Source: Aquilaria yunnanensis
Lineage: Eukaryota > Streptophyta > Magnoliopsida > Malvales > Thymelaeaceae
Direction of reading: 5' to 3'
Length of the DNA: 64,000 nt
NCBI GenBank assembly: GCA_039654915.1
Contig: CM077593.1
Location: 77,790,501-77,854,500 of the forward strand
Part shown: positions 1-11,012 of the stretch, piece after piece
Position numbering within the stretch: the first letter of the stretch is position 1
Layout of the letters: every line of letters begins with the position of its first letter
Translations under genes and position numbers: made by a program
Notes under the pieces: model-generated
Database searches by the model: none
Told to the model about the DNA's origin: nothing
The model's input: only the letters and a program-made list of their open reading frames with translations

Positions 1-898
1 AAATAGCTCTATGTGTGTGACCCAATAGGCTCTTGCCATGTTGGCAATGATCATAAATCACATTTATGATCATAAGCAATGAGCGGTGTCTAGCAACACA
101 TCATTGCTACCCAAGTGACAAGATTGTCGGTGAATCGACTAAACCTTTATGATCATCACCGATATAAGCCATTGTCCCTTTGTCCAAGATATCAAGACTA
201 AGCACGAGACATGGAATGTGTCACTCTCGTATAGCCCAATCTTTGGTTTCTTGATTACCGAGTAGACCAACTTAAAGTGACGACATTGATATCATATATC
301 AACTCATCGGAGCATGGCCATGCATTTTCTAAGTCTCACTCTATCAAGGGGCCCAAAGATATCACTCCCGTTACATAGGAGGGACAAATCCCATCTTGAT
401 CATACAAATCCCTCCGCATGATATGTGACATACCCAATGACCTCCTTCAAGTTCACTCAGTTACGAGCAACAAAGGAAAGTATCAAAGTATGTGACTCAC
501 ATGTAGGGAACCTTGATGATCTTAGGTCGAAGGACTACATATACCATGATCACTATGAGAATCACTTATGACACTCATATAACGATCCATGAAGTGTTCT
601 CATGGTGGGTCGGTCCAGTACACAAGTTCTCCAACTTGTACCCATATGAAGACTACATATCTCATATTAGTCTCCACATATGCTAGTCATTATGGATTAT
701 TGCAACCCGCTCCACAATAATACTAGACTAGGGACATTTAAGAATATCATTATTCTAGGGTTACAATTATGTTTAATACGTTACGCAGAAACAAAACAAC
801 AAACAAAATTACTGGATTAATGCCTCAATAAAATATCATGACTCAATGTGCAAAAATACAATCATTTCATGATTGGCTTTTTGGGCACAACACTAACA
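1..898 (-). repeat. Copia LTR, inverted and cut by the window edge
   Basis: The reverse complement of this stretch matches the first ~900 bases of the copia LTRs at 4919-6330 and 17046-18461 nearly base for base. Its 5' terminus (tgttagtgttgtgccc on the minus strand) ends at 898. About 515 further bases would lie left of the window. The bases just beyond 898 do not resemble the purine-rich tract found before the 3' LTR at 4919, so this is the outer edge of either a solo LTR or a minus-strand element lying to the left. The other flank is not visible, so no target duplication can be checked. Confidence 0.9.
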
Positions 899-1055
899 GG
901 TATGTCCAAGGAGGTGACAACAAAAGGGCAGCCAAGAAAGGAAGAGAAGGAGCTTGTGAAGACTCTTTTCTTTTCTTAGGCTTTTATGATATTCTCATTG
1001 GCTTGAGAATATCGCATTGTTTGGGCTATAACCATGTCACGTTTACTTTCTTGAA
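899..1055. other. Unassigned spacer between inverted LTR and copia leader
   Basis: These 157 bases follow the inverted LTR directly. They do not match any LTR, leader or coding region elsewhere in the window. They contain an open stretch without recognisable protein similarity. A 5' LTR and primer-binding site for the downstream copia element would be expected here and are absent. Confidence 0.5.
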
Positions 1056-1665
1056 CGCATGAGATGCATGTTTTATATTTGTATGTGAGGCATGTATAAG
1101 ACAACCGGAGATAACAAATTGGTGTGATCAAACAAAAAAATCCCTCAAACAAATATTAAGTCATCGAATGTGATGCCTTCCAAATGTTGGCACTCGTCAA
1201 GACTTTGATCAACATTAGGTGGGTTTGCCAAAGCAAAGCACCTATGTTCATCTTGGTAAGGCGCGATGGGATAATAGTGATATCCAAATTGCTAACTTTG
1301 GGTTCGACTTAACTAAGTCATCCTAATAGGATTAGGGACTTAGAGGCATAGAGTTGGGCTTAATCTCATGGGATGAGCTTGGACAAGTGTTGTTCACCCA
1401 ACTATCCAAGAGTTGCATAAGATGCAATTGGCAAGGAGTTGCCTACCTAAATAGCTGTAACTTGAGAGAAAAGCCAAAGCTGACTCAAGTTGTGGTCAAA
1501 TATGGATCTTGGCCCATTAGAATACTTTAGCGCTGAGGTGTTCCGAAATAATATTGAGGGTTATTATTTTGAGAAAAATAGTGGGAGTATCATTTAATAA
1601 AATTCCTTATTAAATGAATTAAAATACATGACTCTTACACTGCATATTTACTGTTGTAGATAACC
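1056..1665 (+). other. Copia-I 5' untranslated leader
   Basis: About 600 bases directly upstream of the gag ATG without a coding signal, as expected of the leader that follows the primer-binding site in this type of copia element. No primer-binding site (tggtatcagagc-like) is found at its left end. The start at about 1056 is a guess from where the sequence stops looking like the spacer. Confidence 0.5.
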
Positions 1666-2222
1666 ATGACACAAAACACATCGACACTTTCATTGCGATC
1701 GATCCTTGAGAAGGAAAAATTGAATGGGACCAACTTTCTCAAATGGTACCGAAACTTGAGGATAATCCTCAAACAAGAGAGAAAGGCTTATGTCCTAGAG
1801 CAGCCCATTCCGAATGAGCCTGCTGCCACTGATCCAAGAGCTGAAAGGGATGCTCACAAGAGGCATTCTGATGATGCTTTGGATGTTGCATGCCTCATGC
1901 TTATTACCATGGAATCTGAGCTTTAGAAGCAACATGAGAACATGGGGGCGTTCGATATGATCGAACATCTCAAAATGCTTTTCCAAGAGCAAGCTAGTCA
2001 TGAGAGGTTTGAGACCTCTAAGGCATTGTTTCAGTGCAAGATGTTTGAGGGAAGTCCCATGGGTCCTCATGTGCTCAAGATGATTGGGTACATTGAGAAT
2101 CTTGAGAATTTGGGATTTGCTCTTCAGTAAGAGTTGGCTATTGATGCAGGCTTGCAATCGTTGCCTGAAAGCTATAGTCAGTTCGTCATGAACTATAACA
2201 TGAACGACCTAGACAAGGTCAG
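1666..2222 (+). pseudogene. gag: Copia-I gag, broken
   Basis: Encodes the N-terminal capsid region of a copia polyprotein. The opening residues (SLRSILEKEKLNGTNF) are typical of copia gag, the structural protein that packages element RNA in cytoplasmic particles. The ATG at 1666 starts the family's usual N-terminus. In-frame stops lie at 1924-1926 and 2128-2130. Gag runs without frame change into pre-integrase sequence at about 2217-2226, so the C-terminal gag zinc knuckle and the whole aspartic protease are absent. This is a pseudogene, and no particle protein could be processed from it. Confidence 0.9.
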
Positions 2223-3357
2223 ATTAAATGATTCAAACCCGACCTATCTCTGGCACTGTCACTTGGGCCAAATAAATGACACCCGCATATCCAAGCTCCA
2301 TAAGGATGGACTCTTGGACTCATTTGATTTTGAATCATATGAGACATGTGACTCATGTTTGTTGGGCAAGATGACCAAAGCCCCATTCATAGGGCAAAGT
2401 GAAAGGGCTAATGACTTACTAGGACTCATACATAGTGATGTATGTGGCCCTATGTCTACATAAGCTAGAGGAGGTTTCCAATACTTCATTACTTTCACTG
2501 ATGACTTAAGCAGATATGGCTATGTGTATCTCATGAGACACAAGTCAGAATCCTTTGAAAAGTTCAAAGAATTCAAGAATGAAGTAGAGAATCAACTCGG
2601 TAAGAGTATTAAAGTGCTTCGATCAGATCGAGGTGGAGAGTACTTGGATCGAGAATTCGTTGACTATCTAAAGGAGTGTGGTATAGTATCACAACTCACT
2701 CCACCAGGTACACCTCAATGGAATGGTGTATCTGAAAGGAGAAATCGAACTCTGTTAGACATGGTTCGCTCTATGATGAGTCAAGCTGACCTTCCAAACT
2801 CCTTTTGGGGACATACTCTAGAGACAGCTGCTTTTACACTAAACCGAGTTCCATCTAAATCGGTTCAAAAGACACCATACGAGATATGGAGTGGGAGGCA
2901 TCCCAATTTGTCTTTTATGAAGATTTGGGGCTGTGACGCTTACGTGAAACGTCAATCCTCTGACAAACTAGGGCCCAAATCTAAAAAATGCCTTTTTGTT
3001 GGGTATCCTAAAGAAACAAAGGATTACTATTTCTACAATCCTTCTGAGCAAAAAGTGTTTGTTGCTCGAACTGGTGTCTTTTTGGTGAAAGAGTTTATCT
3101 CTAAAGGAACAAGTGGGAGGCAAGTAGAACTTGAAGAAATTCAAGAACAACAAGGAGACATCGAACTTAAAATGGAACCTGAACAGACACCACAAGATGT
3201 TGTGGTTCAAGAGTCTGTTCCTGTAGCAAAGAGCCCACGTAGGTCTGGTATGATTCGCTGTGAGCCCGAGAGATATGGATTTCTCATGACTCACACCGGT
3301 GATGTGATGCTCACGGATCAGGATGAGCCCACAACCTACCAACAAGCTATGTCGGGC
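2223..3357 (+). pseudogene. Copia-I integrase region, broken
   Basis: Pol section that would insert the cDNA into nuclear DNA. It begins with the GAG-pre-integrase zinc-binding part (WHCHLG then CDSC, 2250-2360). The catalytic core follows, with Asp in HSDVCGP (~2440), Asp in RSDRGGEY (~2627) and Glu in NGVSERRN (~2735), so the D,D,E triad is visible. A stop at 2461-2463 falls inside the core. Frame 1 is otherwise open to about 3357, where a one-base loss moves the reading frame; frame 1 then ends at 3376-3378 while coding continues in another frame. Confidence 0.9.
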
Positions 3358-4904
3358 CTAACTCTGAGAAGTGGCTAGTGGCCATGAAATCCAAGATGGA
3401 ATCCATGTATGAAAACCAAGTATGGACTTTGGTTGACCCACCTGAAGGGGTAAAACCCATAGGGTGCAAATGGGTTTTCAAGAAGAAAACTGACATGGAT
3501 GGTAATGTGATTACCTTTAAGGGACAATTGGTTGCAAAAGGTTTCAAGCAAATTCATGGTATTGACTATGATGAAACTTTTTCACCAGTTGCTATGCTTA
3601 AATCCATCCGAATTTTGTTTGCTATAGCTGCACACTATGATTATGAGATATGGAAAATGGATGTCAAAACAGCATTCCTAAATGGAAAGCTACTTGAGGA
3701 TGTGTACATGACACAACCTGAGGGTTTTGTCACTCCTGAGAATGCCAATAAAGTGTGCAAGTTGCAAAGGTCCATTTATGGACTGAAGCAAGCTTCTCGA
3801 AGTTAGAATCTTCATTTTGATGATGCAATCAAAGAGTTTGGTTTTATCAAAAATGAAGATGAACCTTATGTCTACAAGAAGGTTAGTGGGAGCGCTATTG
3901 TCTTCTTGGTGTTGTATGTAGATGACATACTACTCATCGGGAATGACATTCCTGAGCTACAGTCTGTGAAGACTTGGCTAGGGAAATGTTTGTCTATGAA
4001 GGACTTGGGTGAAGTAACCTATGTGTTAGGTATCAGGATCTATAGAGATAGATCTAGAAAGCTTCTTGGCCTAAGTCAAAGTACACTTATTGACAAGGTG
4101 CTAAAGAGGTTTAGCATGCAAGATACCAAGAAAGGATTCTTGCCCATGTCACATGGTATCACTCTTTCTAGATCTCAGTGTCCGAGTACAACCGAGGAGA
4201 GAGAGCGCATGAGTAAGATTCCGTATGCCTCAGCAATTGGATCTATCATGTATGCCATGATATGTACTCGTCCCGATGTCTCGTATGCTTTGAGCATGAC
4301 AAGTAGGTACCAATCAAACCCCGGTGAGAGTCACTGGACAGTTGTTAAGAACATCCTTAAGTACTTACGAAGGACTAAGGATGCATTCTTGGTCTTTGGA
4401 GGTGAAGATGAGCTCGTTGTAAGGGGTTACACCGATGCAAGCTTCCAATCCGATAAGGATGATTTTAGATCACAATCTGGTTATGTGTTTTGTATTGGTG
4501 GTGGTGCTTTGAGCTGGAAGAGTTCAAAGCGAGAGACAATAGCTGACTCTACAACAAAATCTGAGTACATTGCCGCCTCTAATGCTGCGAAGGAGGCAAT
4601 TTGGATCAAGAAGTTCATCACTGAACTTAGAGTGGTTCCAAGCACTGTCGACCCGATAGAGCTCTATTGTGACAACAATGGAGCAATCGCACAGGCTAAC
4701 GAACCTCGATCTCACCAGCGATCCAAACATATGCTCCGACGCTATCATCTCATCAGGGAGATCATCGAGAGGGGTGATGTAAGGATATGCAGGACTTCGA
4801 CAGACAGCAACAATGATGATCCACTGACAAAGCCCTTTACGCAGCAAAAGCATGATCGCCATTCTAGGTCCGTTGGTATTAGATACATGGATGATTGGCT
4901 TTAG
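3358..4904 (+). pseudogene. Copia-I reverse transcriptase and RNase H, one internal stop
   Basis: Would copy element RNA into DNA. The RT domain opens with NQVWTLVDPPEG and carries the intact catalytic box YVDD at 3915-3926. RNase H follows from about 4420 with its acidic residues visible in TDAS, SEYIAAS, CDNNGA and DPLTK. The coding frame (codon starts divisible by 3) differs from the integrase frame by one base. A TAG at 3804-3806 interrupts RT just after YGLKQASRS. Coding resumes in the same frame to a TAG at 4902-4904, 14 bases before the LTR. Confidence 0.92.
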
Positions 4905-4907
4905 TGC

Positions 4908-4918
4908 AAGTGGGAGAT
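4908..4918 (+). other. Copia-I polypurine tract
   Basis: The purine-rich run aagtgggaga, adjoining the 3' LTR start at 4919, is the expected primer site for plus-strand DNA synthesis. Its presence here and absence at 898 shows that 4919 is an internal LTR boundary. Confidence 0.8.
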
Positions 4919-6330
4919 TGTTAGTGTTATGCCCAAAAGCCAATCATGAGATAATTGTATTTTTGCACATTGAGTCATGATATTTTATTAAGGCATTAAT
5001 CCAGCAATTATGTTTGTTGTTTTGTTTCTGCGTAACTTAACAAAGATAATTGTAACCCTAGAATAATGATATTCTTAAATGTCCCTAGTCTAGTATTATT
5101 GTGGAGCGGGTTGCAATAATACTTAACGACTAGCATATGTGGAGACTAATATGAGATATGTAGTCTACATATGGGTACAAATTGGAGAACTTGTGTACTG
5201 GACCGACCCACCATGAGAACACTACATGGTCGTTATATGAGTGTCATAAGTGATTCTCATAGTGATCATGGTATATGTAGTCCTTCGACCTAAGATCATC
5301 AAGGTTCCCTACATGTGAGTCACATACTTTGATACTTTCCTTTGTTGCTCGTAACTGAGTGCACTTGAAGAAGGTCATTGGGTATGTCACATCTCATGCA
5401 GAGGGATTTGTATGATCAAGATGGGATTTGTCCCTCCTATGTAACGGGAGTGATATCTTTAGGCCCCTTGATAGAGTGAGACTTAGAAAATGCATGGCCC
5501 TGCTCCGATGAGTTGATATACGATATCAATGTCATCAGTTTAAGTTAGTTTACTCGGTAATCAAGAAACCAAAGATTGGGCTATACGAGAGTGACACATT
5601 CCATGTCTCGTGCTTGGTCTTGATATCTTGGACAAAGGGACAATGGCATATATCGGTGATGATCATAAAGGTTTAGTCGAATCATCGACAATCTTGTCAC
5701 TTGGGTAGCAATGATGTGTTGAGAGACACCGCTCATTGCTTATGATCATAAATGTATTTATGATCATTGCCAACGTGATAAGAGCCTATTGGGTCGCACA
5801 CATAGAGCTATTTGGATCATTAGAGTGCATGGGCTAATTATTTGGGTTATGGTTTCACTTTAATTTCGTATTAATAATGGGCCCAGGAGTTGAGCCATTA
5901 TTAAGCCTAAAATTAAATCCTAATTGGATTAGGGCTTTGAAACCCATTAGGCCTGGAAGTTGAGGCTCACTATAAATACAACTTCTAGTGAGAAATTCGC
6001 AGGTCTCCTTGGCCTAGCCTCCCAAAAGGACAGCCGCACTCTTCTCTTGCAATTCCTTGGAGGACGCAAGCTAGCATTGCGAGCACAAGAGAAACGCATC
6101 TGCCGGGACGTGGTGGAAGCGTGGTGATCGCGAGAGGCTCGTGTGGATACCATAGAGAGCCTGAACACGTCAACTGTTCAGGTTTTGTGATTCGACTCTA
6201 CAGTTGAGTGAGAGATCTCAATCGAAAATTAGGTATGAAATTTTCGAACACCCGGTTTACCCTGTTTCACTTGGATCCTGTAGGGTTTCGATTAAATTCC
6301 GCTGCGCTGTTTGGCTCCCGAAACCCAACA
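4919..6330 (+). repeat. Copia-I 3' LTR (1,412 bp)
   Basis: Starts tgttagtgtt and ends gaaacccaaca, the same termini as the solo copy at 17046-18461 (1,416 bp). Only scattered substitutions and small indels separate the two. A TATA box, tataaata, lies at 5971-5978, preceding the transcribed R region. Immediately after the terminal CA at 6330 the sequence becomes Tat gag. The five bases 6331-6335 (ttcac) would be one target-site copy, but its partner is not in the window. Short antisense open frames within the LTR are chance. Confidence 0.93.
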
Positions 6331-7330
6331 TTCACTCCCCTTAACACTACAAGAAGGAACATATTGATGGCGATGTAAAGGCAAGGAACCTCGATCCAAC
6401 GTCCAAAGGCCATGGCCTCGGCAGCAAAAAGAACATGAAGAAATTCTGTTAGTTCCACCGAGACCACGAGCACGACATGGAGGACTGCTTCCAACTAAAA
6501 AAGTAAAAGAATCTTTAATCAAGCAGGGGCACCCTCGGCGTTACCTGTACATGCCATCGCCCAAAATAAGAAGGGAAGAAAAGAGAAAATGAGAACCTGA
6601 GGACTATGATTCCAACCAGCATTGGAAACGAAGTTCTAAGAAGCACCCACCACCTTCAGCAGGAGTAATCCAGGCCATCACTACTAGAATACCCTTGACT
6701 GAGAGGAAAAGGAAAGTCCGGGAAATTTCAATGGTGGAATTTGACAACCCGGAAAATAAACTTGTTCAAAAGGATGGGTCTACAGTGAAGTTTCCACATG
6801 ACGACCTTCTCCTAATAATGGAAAGTATAGGGAGCTGGGATGTCAAGAGGGTGCTCATCGATGATGGGTCGAATGCCGACGTCTTGTTCTCCCATTTGTT
6901 GCCTAACTTGGGCAGCTCCAAGGGTGATCTTAAACTCGTTACCTCATCGACCTTCCGCGTTGGTCCTTCCAAACTCCCTGTGCTTAGGTGGATCGATCTG
7001 CCTTTGATGCTAAGAGGAACCTCGGTTCAGAATAAGGAAGAGCTCTTTCGCTCCACAATGACGAGGTTCATCATCATAGATGTTCCTTCTTCATAAAATG
7101 CCATCCTCAGAACGTAGACACAAACAAATTTTCACATTCGCCCAAATGTGTAGTACTTAATGCTCATGTTCGGCACAAAGGAAGGGGACGCAGAAATATT
7201 CATTAATCAAGCCGAAGTAAGGAAAGTCTTCATGAAGGTAAGATAGAGCCCAATGAAAGTTCACGCAAAAAATTCAGGAGAAAAGAGTATGGTCAGTGAA
7301 GAGGAACCGAAGGAGAAAAAAGTGACTCAA
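6331..7330 (+). pseudogene. Tat-A gag C-terminus and aspartic protease, broken
   Basis: The first 360 bases match the zinc-knuckle end of Tat-B gag (a Cys-His cluster around 6425-6490) through stops and frameshifts. The best open part, 6695-7096, is the retroviral-type aspartic protease that would cut the polyprotein. It has the conserved surroundings WDVKRVL and NADVLFSHLL, with Asp-Asp-Gly at the active site (around 6858-6870) where Asp-Ser-Gly is usual. It ends in TAA at 7094-7096. Decayed protease-to-RT linker sequence follows to about 7330, with several stops. Confidence 0.85.
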
Positions 7331-7380
7331 AAAAAATAGAAACAAAAGACGTAGAGCTTGTCTCGGGCCGAAGTACCCAA

Positions 7381-8430
7381 GTGGGGAAAAAGCTGGCCGA
7401 AGGTGTTAAGGAAAAGCTTGTATCCCTTCTATTAATGAACAATGATCTGTTTGCCTACTCTCCATGTGATATGCCTGGGGTGGACCCTAGTATAATCCAA
7501 CATTGTCTTAAAGTGTGTTCGGAGGTGAAGCCTATTTGGCATAAAAAACATAGCCTCTCGGTGCATAAGAACAACTTTGTTAAAACTGCAGTCCAACGGT
7601 TAACGGACGTGGGAATAATAAAGGAGGTGAAGTACCTCGAATGGCTAAGTAATGTAGTTGTTACAATGAATGAGGGGAGTGATAAGCTCTGGATGTGATT
7701 GACTTCCGAAACATAAATGATGCCTGTCCAAAGGACTCGTATCCTTTGCCACCAATAGACCAATTGGTAGAATCCGTTGTCGAATATGGTTTGCTTAGCT
7801 TCCTCGAAGCCTTTAGTAGATATCACCAAATTCAGATGAATCCTGAAGATGTGGAAAAAACTGTCTTCATTACTAAAATTAGGACTTACTGCTACATCAA
7901 AATGCCTTTCAGGCTTAAAAGTGCGGGAGCAACATACCAAAGGCTGATGAACAAGGTATTCATCCACCAAATTGGGTGAAATATGGAAGTATATGTAAAC
8001 AATATGATAGTCAAGAGCAAACAGCTTGGAAATCATATCATAGACTTGGAGGAAACATTCCACCAACTTCAGGAATTTGGGATTCGTCTTAACCCCAAGA
8101 AATGTGTGTTCGAGGTAACGGCTGACAAATTACTCGGGTTTATGATATCCAAAAGAGGTATCGAAGCCAACCTAGAAAAGGTTAACGCCCTGCTAAGATT
8201 TTGAACTCCCATAATGACCAAGGATGTGCAAAGGCTTACTGGGAGAATCATGGCCCTTAGTAGATTCATCTCCAGATATAGGGACTGATGCTAACAATTC
8301 TTCAAAGTGCTTACCAAAGCAGCAAAGAATGAAGGTAACTTCAGTTTCGTGGAACACCTTTGGAACGAAGATTGCCAAAAGGCTTGGGACAAACTCTAAA
8401 GCTACTTAACCAACCTACCGACACTTTGGC
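7381..8430 (+). pseudogene. Tat-A reverse transcriptase, catalytic Asp pair lost
   Basis: Gypsy RT of the Tat type. Recognisable blocks are AYSPCDMPGVDPS, DFRNINDACPKDSYPLPP and FSRYHQIQMNPED. A one-base loss near 7697 shifts the frame between 7381-7698 and 7695-7979. Stops lie at 7977-7979 and 8202-8204. At 7992-8003 the catalytic box reads Tyr-Val-Asn-Asn, so both metal-binding aspartates are replaced. The thumb/connection part (DVQRLTGRIMALSRF) continues to about 8430 with more stops. Clearly inactive. Confidence 0.9.
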
Positions 8431-9250
8431 AGCCACTGGAAGAAGAACCTTTCATCCTTTACCTCACTGTTACCAGAAAGGCCGTAAGTTCGGTACTTGT
8501 AAGGGAAGAGGGAAGAAAACAATGGCCAGTATACTACGTAAGTAAGTCCCTGCACGGTGCCAAAGTTAGGTACCCTCTCATGCAAAAGGCTATCTATGCT
8601 CTAGTGTTGGCAAGCAGAAGGCTGCGGCCTTACTTCCAAGGACATGCTATCATTGTTCGAACTAACCTACTTCTTAGGGATGTCGTGAAGAAGGTAGACT
8701 AATCTAGAAGATTATCAAAGTGGTTCATCGCACTCGGTGAATACGACATCACCTATGAGCCCAGAAGGGCAATAAAGACCCAAGCATTTGTAGATTTCAT
8801 CGTTGAACTACCAAAAATAGAAGATACCCCGGAGGACCTCGGTAGTGACAAACCTGAGTCGACACTCTTCATCGATGGTGCAGCTGATTCTTAACATCAA
8901 GGAGTCGGAGTAATTCTGCGGGGAGCTGAAGGTGTGGAAGCATCAAAGTCCATCAAGTTTGGTTTTAGTGTCACCAATAATGTTGCAGAATATGAAGCCC
9001 TCATAGCAAGCTTACGGTTGCCAAAAAGAGTTGGTGTGAGAAATCTGAAGGCCTACAATGATTCTTAGCTGATGGTCCGACAGATGGCAGGGGACTACGG
9101 GGCAAAAGACCCGAACTTCGCAAAGTACCATGACCTCGCAAAAAGGCTTATCCAAGAATATGGTAGGGTACATATAGAAAACATACCTCAGCGGGATAAT
9201 ATGGAGGCAGATACTTTGGCGAAATCAAAGGAGTCCACTGAAGTACTTTA
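8431..9250 (+). pseudogene. Tat-A dual RNase H region
   Basis: Two RNase H modules in series. The first, native gypsy type, spans about 8450-8800 (KAVSSVLVREEG, QWPVYYVSKSLHG, LRPYFQGHAI). The second is the archaeal-type module acquired by Tat elements, about 8850-9230. Its acidic residues are visible: Asp in LFIDGA, Glu in EYEALIAS, Asp in YNDS, Asp in ADTLAKS. Stops occur near 8700, 8894 and 9067, so it is not translated as one chain. The tandem pair is the main reason for the Tat assignment. Confidence 0.87.
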
Positions 9251-10530
9251 TCAGCTGAGCATAGCATTAATGTCCATAGCAACCTCAGGTAGAGGGTGGA
9301 AAGATCCTATCAAGAAATATCTCACAACTTTGAAACTTCCGGAAGACCCTCTTGAAGCTGTGAAAGTTCGAAAGCGCTCAGGTAGACACTTCCTGATTAG
9401 AGAAGAGTTGTACCGACAAGGGTACGCAAGTCAGCTACAAAGGTGTATCAGCGAAGAGGACATTGAGATAGCCTTCAAAGAAGTCCATGAGGGGGCCTGC
9501 ATTCTCACATTAGGATTGATGCCCTTGCCAGAGTACTACTTTGCCAAGGATATTTTTGGCCTACCTTAAGGAAGAATCTGAGGCAGTTTGTCCAGAAATG
9601 CGACAAGTGCCAGAGACATGCTCTCATCTAGAGACTACCCTTGAAAATAATAACTTTGGCAAACTATCCTTGCCCTTTTGCTATTTGGGGTATTGACCTC
9701 ATTGGGCCTCTCCCAACAGCTCCAGGAAGAGTGAAGTTCTACGTAGTTGCAATAGGCTATTTCACCAACTAGATTGAGATAGAGCCTTTAGCAGCAATAA
9801 CGGTAAAGGACATACAAAGATTTCTTTGCAAGAACATCATATGTAGATTTGGCGCACAGATGGTGATAGTAGCTGATAATGGTTCCTAGTTTACTGATAA
9901 ATGTTTCCAGGAATTCATAGCCAACTTCAGGATAAAATTGCACTTCGCCCCAGTTGCCCATCTTCAGAGCAATGGACAAGTTGAAGTATCCAATAGAATG
10001 ATAAAAGATGGTCTGAAAAAATGGTTGAAGGAAGCAAAGGGAAAATGGCCAGGAGAGCTTCCGAGTGTGATGTGGAGCTACCGAACAACTTCTAAAAGAG
10101 CCACAGGTGAGACACCCTTCTCACTCGTCTTCGGCACAGAGGCCATTATCCCTGTCGAGGTTGTACAGCCATCTATTAGAATACAGGTGTTCAATGAAGA
10201 AGGGAACAACCTCAGTTTAAGAACCAAGTTGGATATGATTGACGAACATAAAGAGATGGTTGAGCTCAGAAGAAAAGCTTTTCAACAGAGAGTAGCTGTT
10301 GCTACAAACTTGCATGTCAAGCATAAAGGAATCAAGAAAGGGGACCTCATTCTCCGAAAGGCTGAATTCGAAGCCTGAAGACCATCTGATGGAGTACTTC
10401 AGGAAAATTAGGATGGACCTTATTTGGTCCTTGACGAAGTTCTGCTAGGAGTTTATAAGCTCGGTGACACTAAAGGTGAAGAATTGAAAAATACATGGCA
10501 TTCAGACTCTTTGAAAAAATTCTACACTTA
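9251..10530 (+). pseudogene. Tat-A integrase, broken
   Basis: The N-terminal zinc-binding part (VHEGAC at ~9490; KCDKCQRHA at ~9598) is in two frames, with a stop at 9567-9569. The catalytic core shows Asp in GIDLIGPLP (~9695), Asp in ADNGS (~9873) and Glu in NGQVEVSN (~9975), so the D,D,E set survives. TAG codons lie at about 9769 and 9887. An open stretch 9938-10378 carries the C-terminal core and SH3-like part. Decayed C-terminal sequence (GPYLVLDEV, GVYKLGD) runs on to about 10530. Confidence 0.9.
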
Positions 10531-11012
10531 GAAAAATTTTCAGGGGAAAAATTGTGGAAAAAGATGCCATAGAAGGCAAACTGAATGTGGTTGCTTTTGA
10601 AAGTGCATGGGTGGTATTGTACATTTTTCACCGAAGATGGTCGACCGAACATGGTTGGTCCCAAAGGTACTTAACTATTTTTTCACAAAGTAAGTTTCAC
10701 CGAAGATGGTCGACCAAACATGGTGGGTCCTAAACGTACTTAACTATGTTTTGAAAAGCAAGCCTTCCGAAGAAGGTTGATCGAAGATGGTTATGAAACC
10801 ATCAGAGAGACTAAGGTTGTGAATCCTTGGTGGTATCTTTAAAGGATAATACCACTTTTCATTTAAGATTGTTAAACACCGAAGGCGTGAACAATGCCTG
10901 AGGTCATATCAGTTTTGGACTTAGACAAAATTTTGAACAAAAAAAATGGCAAAGTTCCATTAAGTTCAATTGGTAAAGTACAAAAGTGTATAGTATAAAA
11001 AGAGGAAGAAGC
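10531..11012. other. Tat-A region between pol and the antisense gene
   Basis: About 480 bases without coding signal on either strand. It contains the tandem repeats at 10627-10830 and the 3' untranslated end of the antisense gene, which arrives from the other side on the minus strand. The two genes are therefore convergent. Confidence 0.6.
10627..10830. repeat. Tandem repeat, about 3 x 69 bp (Tat-A)
   Basis: The first unit begins ttcaccgaagatggtcgacc at 10627. The second, almost identical, begins at 10696, and a diverged third begins near 10763. Tat-B has a different tandem repeat in the same place between pol and the antisense gene. Confidence 0.8.

Larger units (their letters stand above)
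1056..6330 (+). mobile_element. Ty1/copia retrotransposon Copia-I, 5' LTR missing
   Basis: Order on the plus strand: untranslated leader, gag, integrase, reverse transcriptase, RNase H, purine tract, 3' LTR. Integrase before reverse transcriptase is the copia order. The element has no upstream LTR in the same orientation. Its right edge (6330/6331) abuts gag coding sequence of Tat-A, so it lies within that element. It cannot be autonomous: gag has stops, the zinc knuckle and protease are deleted, a frameshift precedes RT, and another stop interrupts RT. The lineage within copia (Tork/TAR-like is possible) was not determined. Confidence 0.9.

Noticed and set aside
838..1062. 74-aa open frame on the plus strand
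   Set aside because: It crosses the end of the inverted copia LTR into the spacer and has no family similarity.
5947..6522. Minus-strand open frames (73-76 aa)
   Set aside because: They lie inside the copia LTR and its junction; the same frame recurs at 17985-18304 only because the LTR is repeated.
7455..8066. 203-aa minus-strand open frame
   Set aside because: It is the shadow of Tat-A RT on the opposite strand; the plus-strand reading has clear RT motifs.
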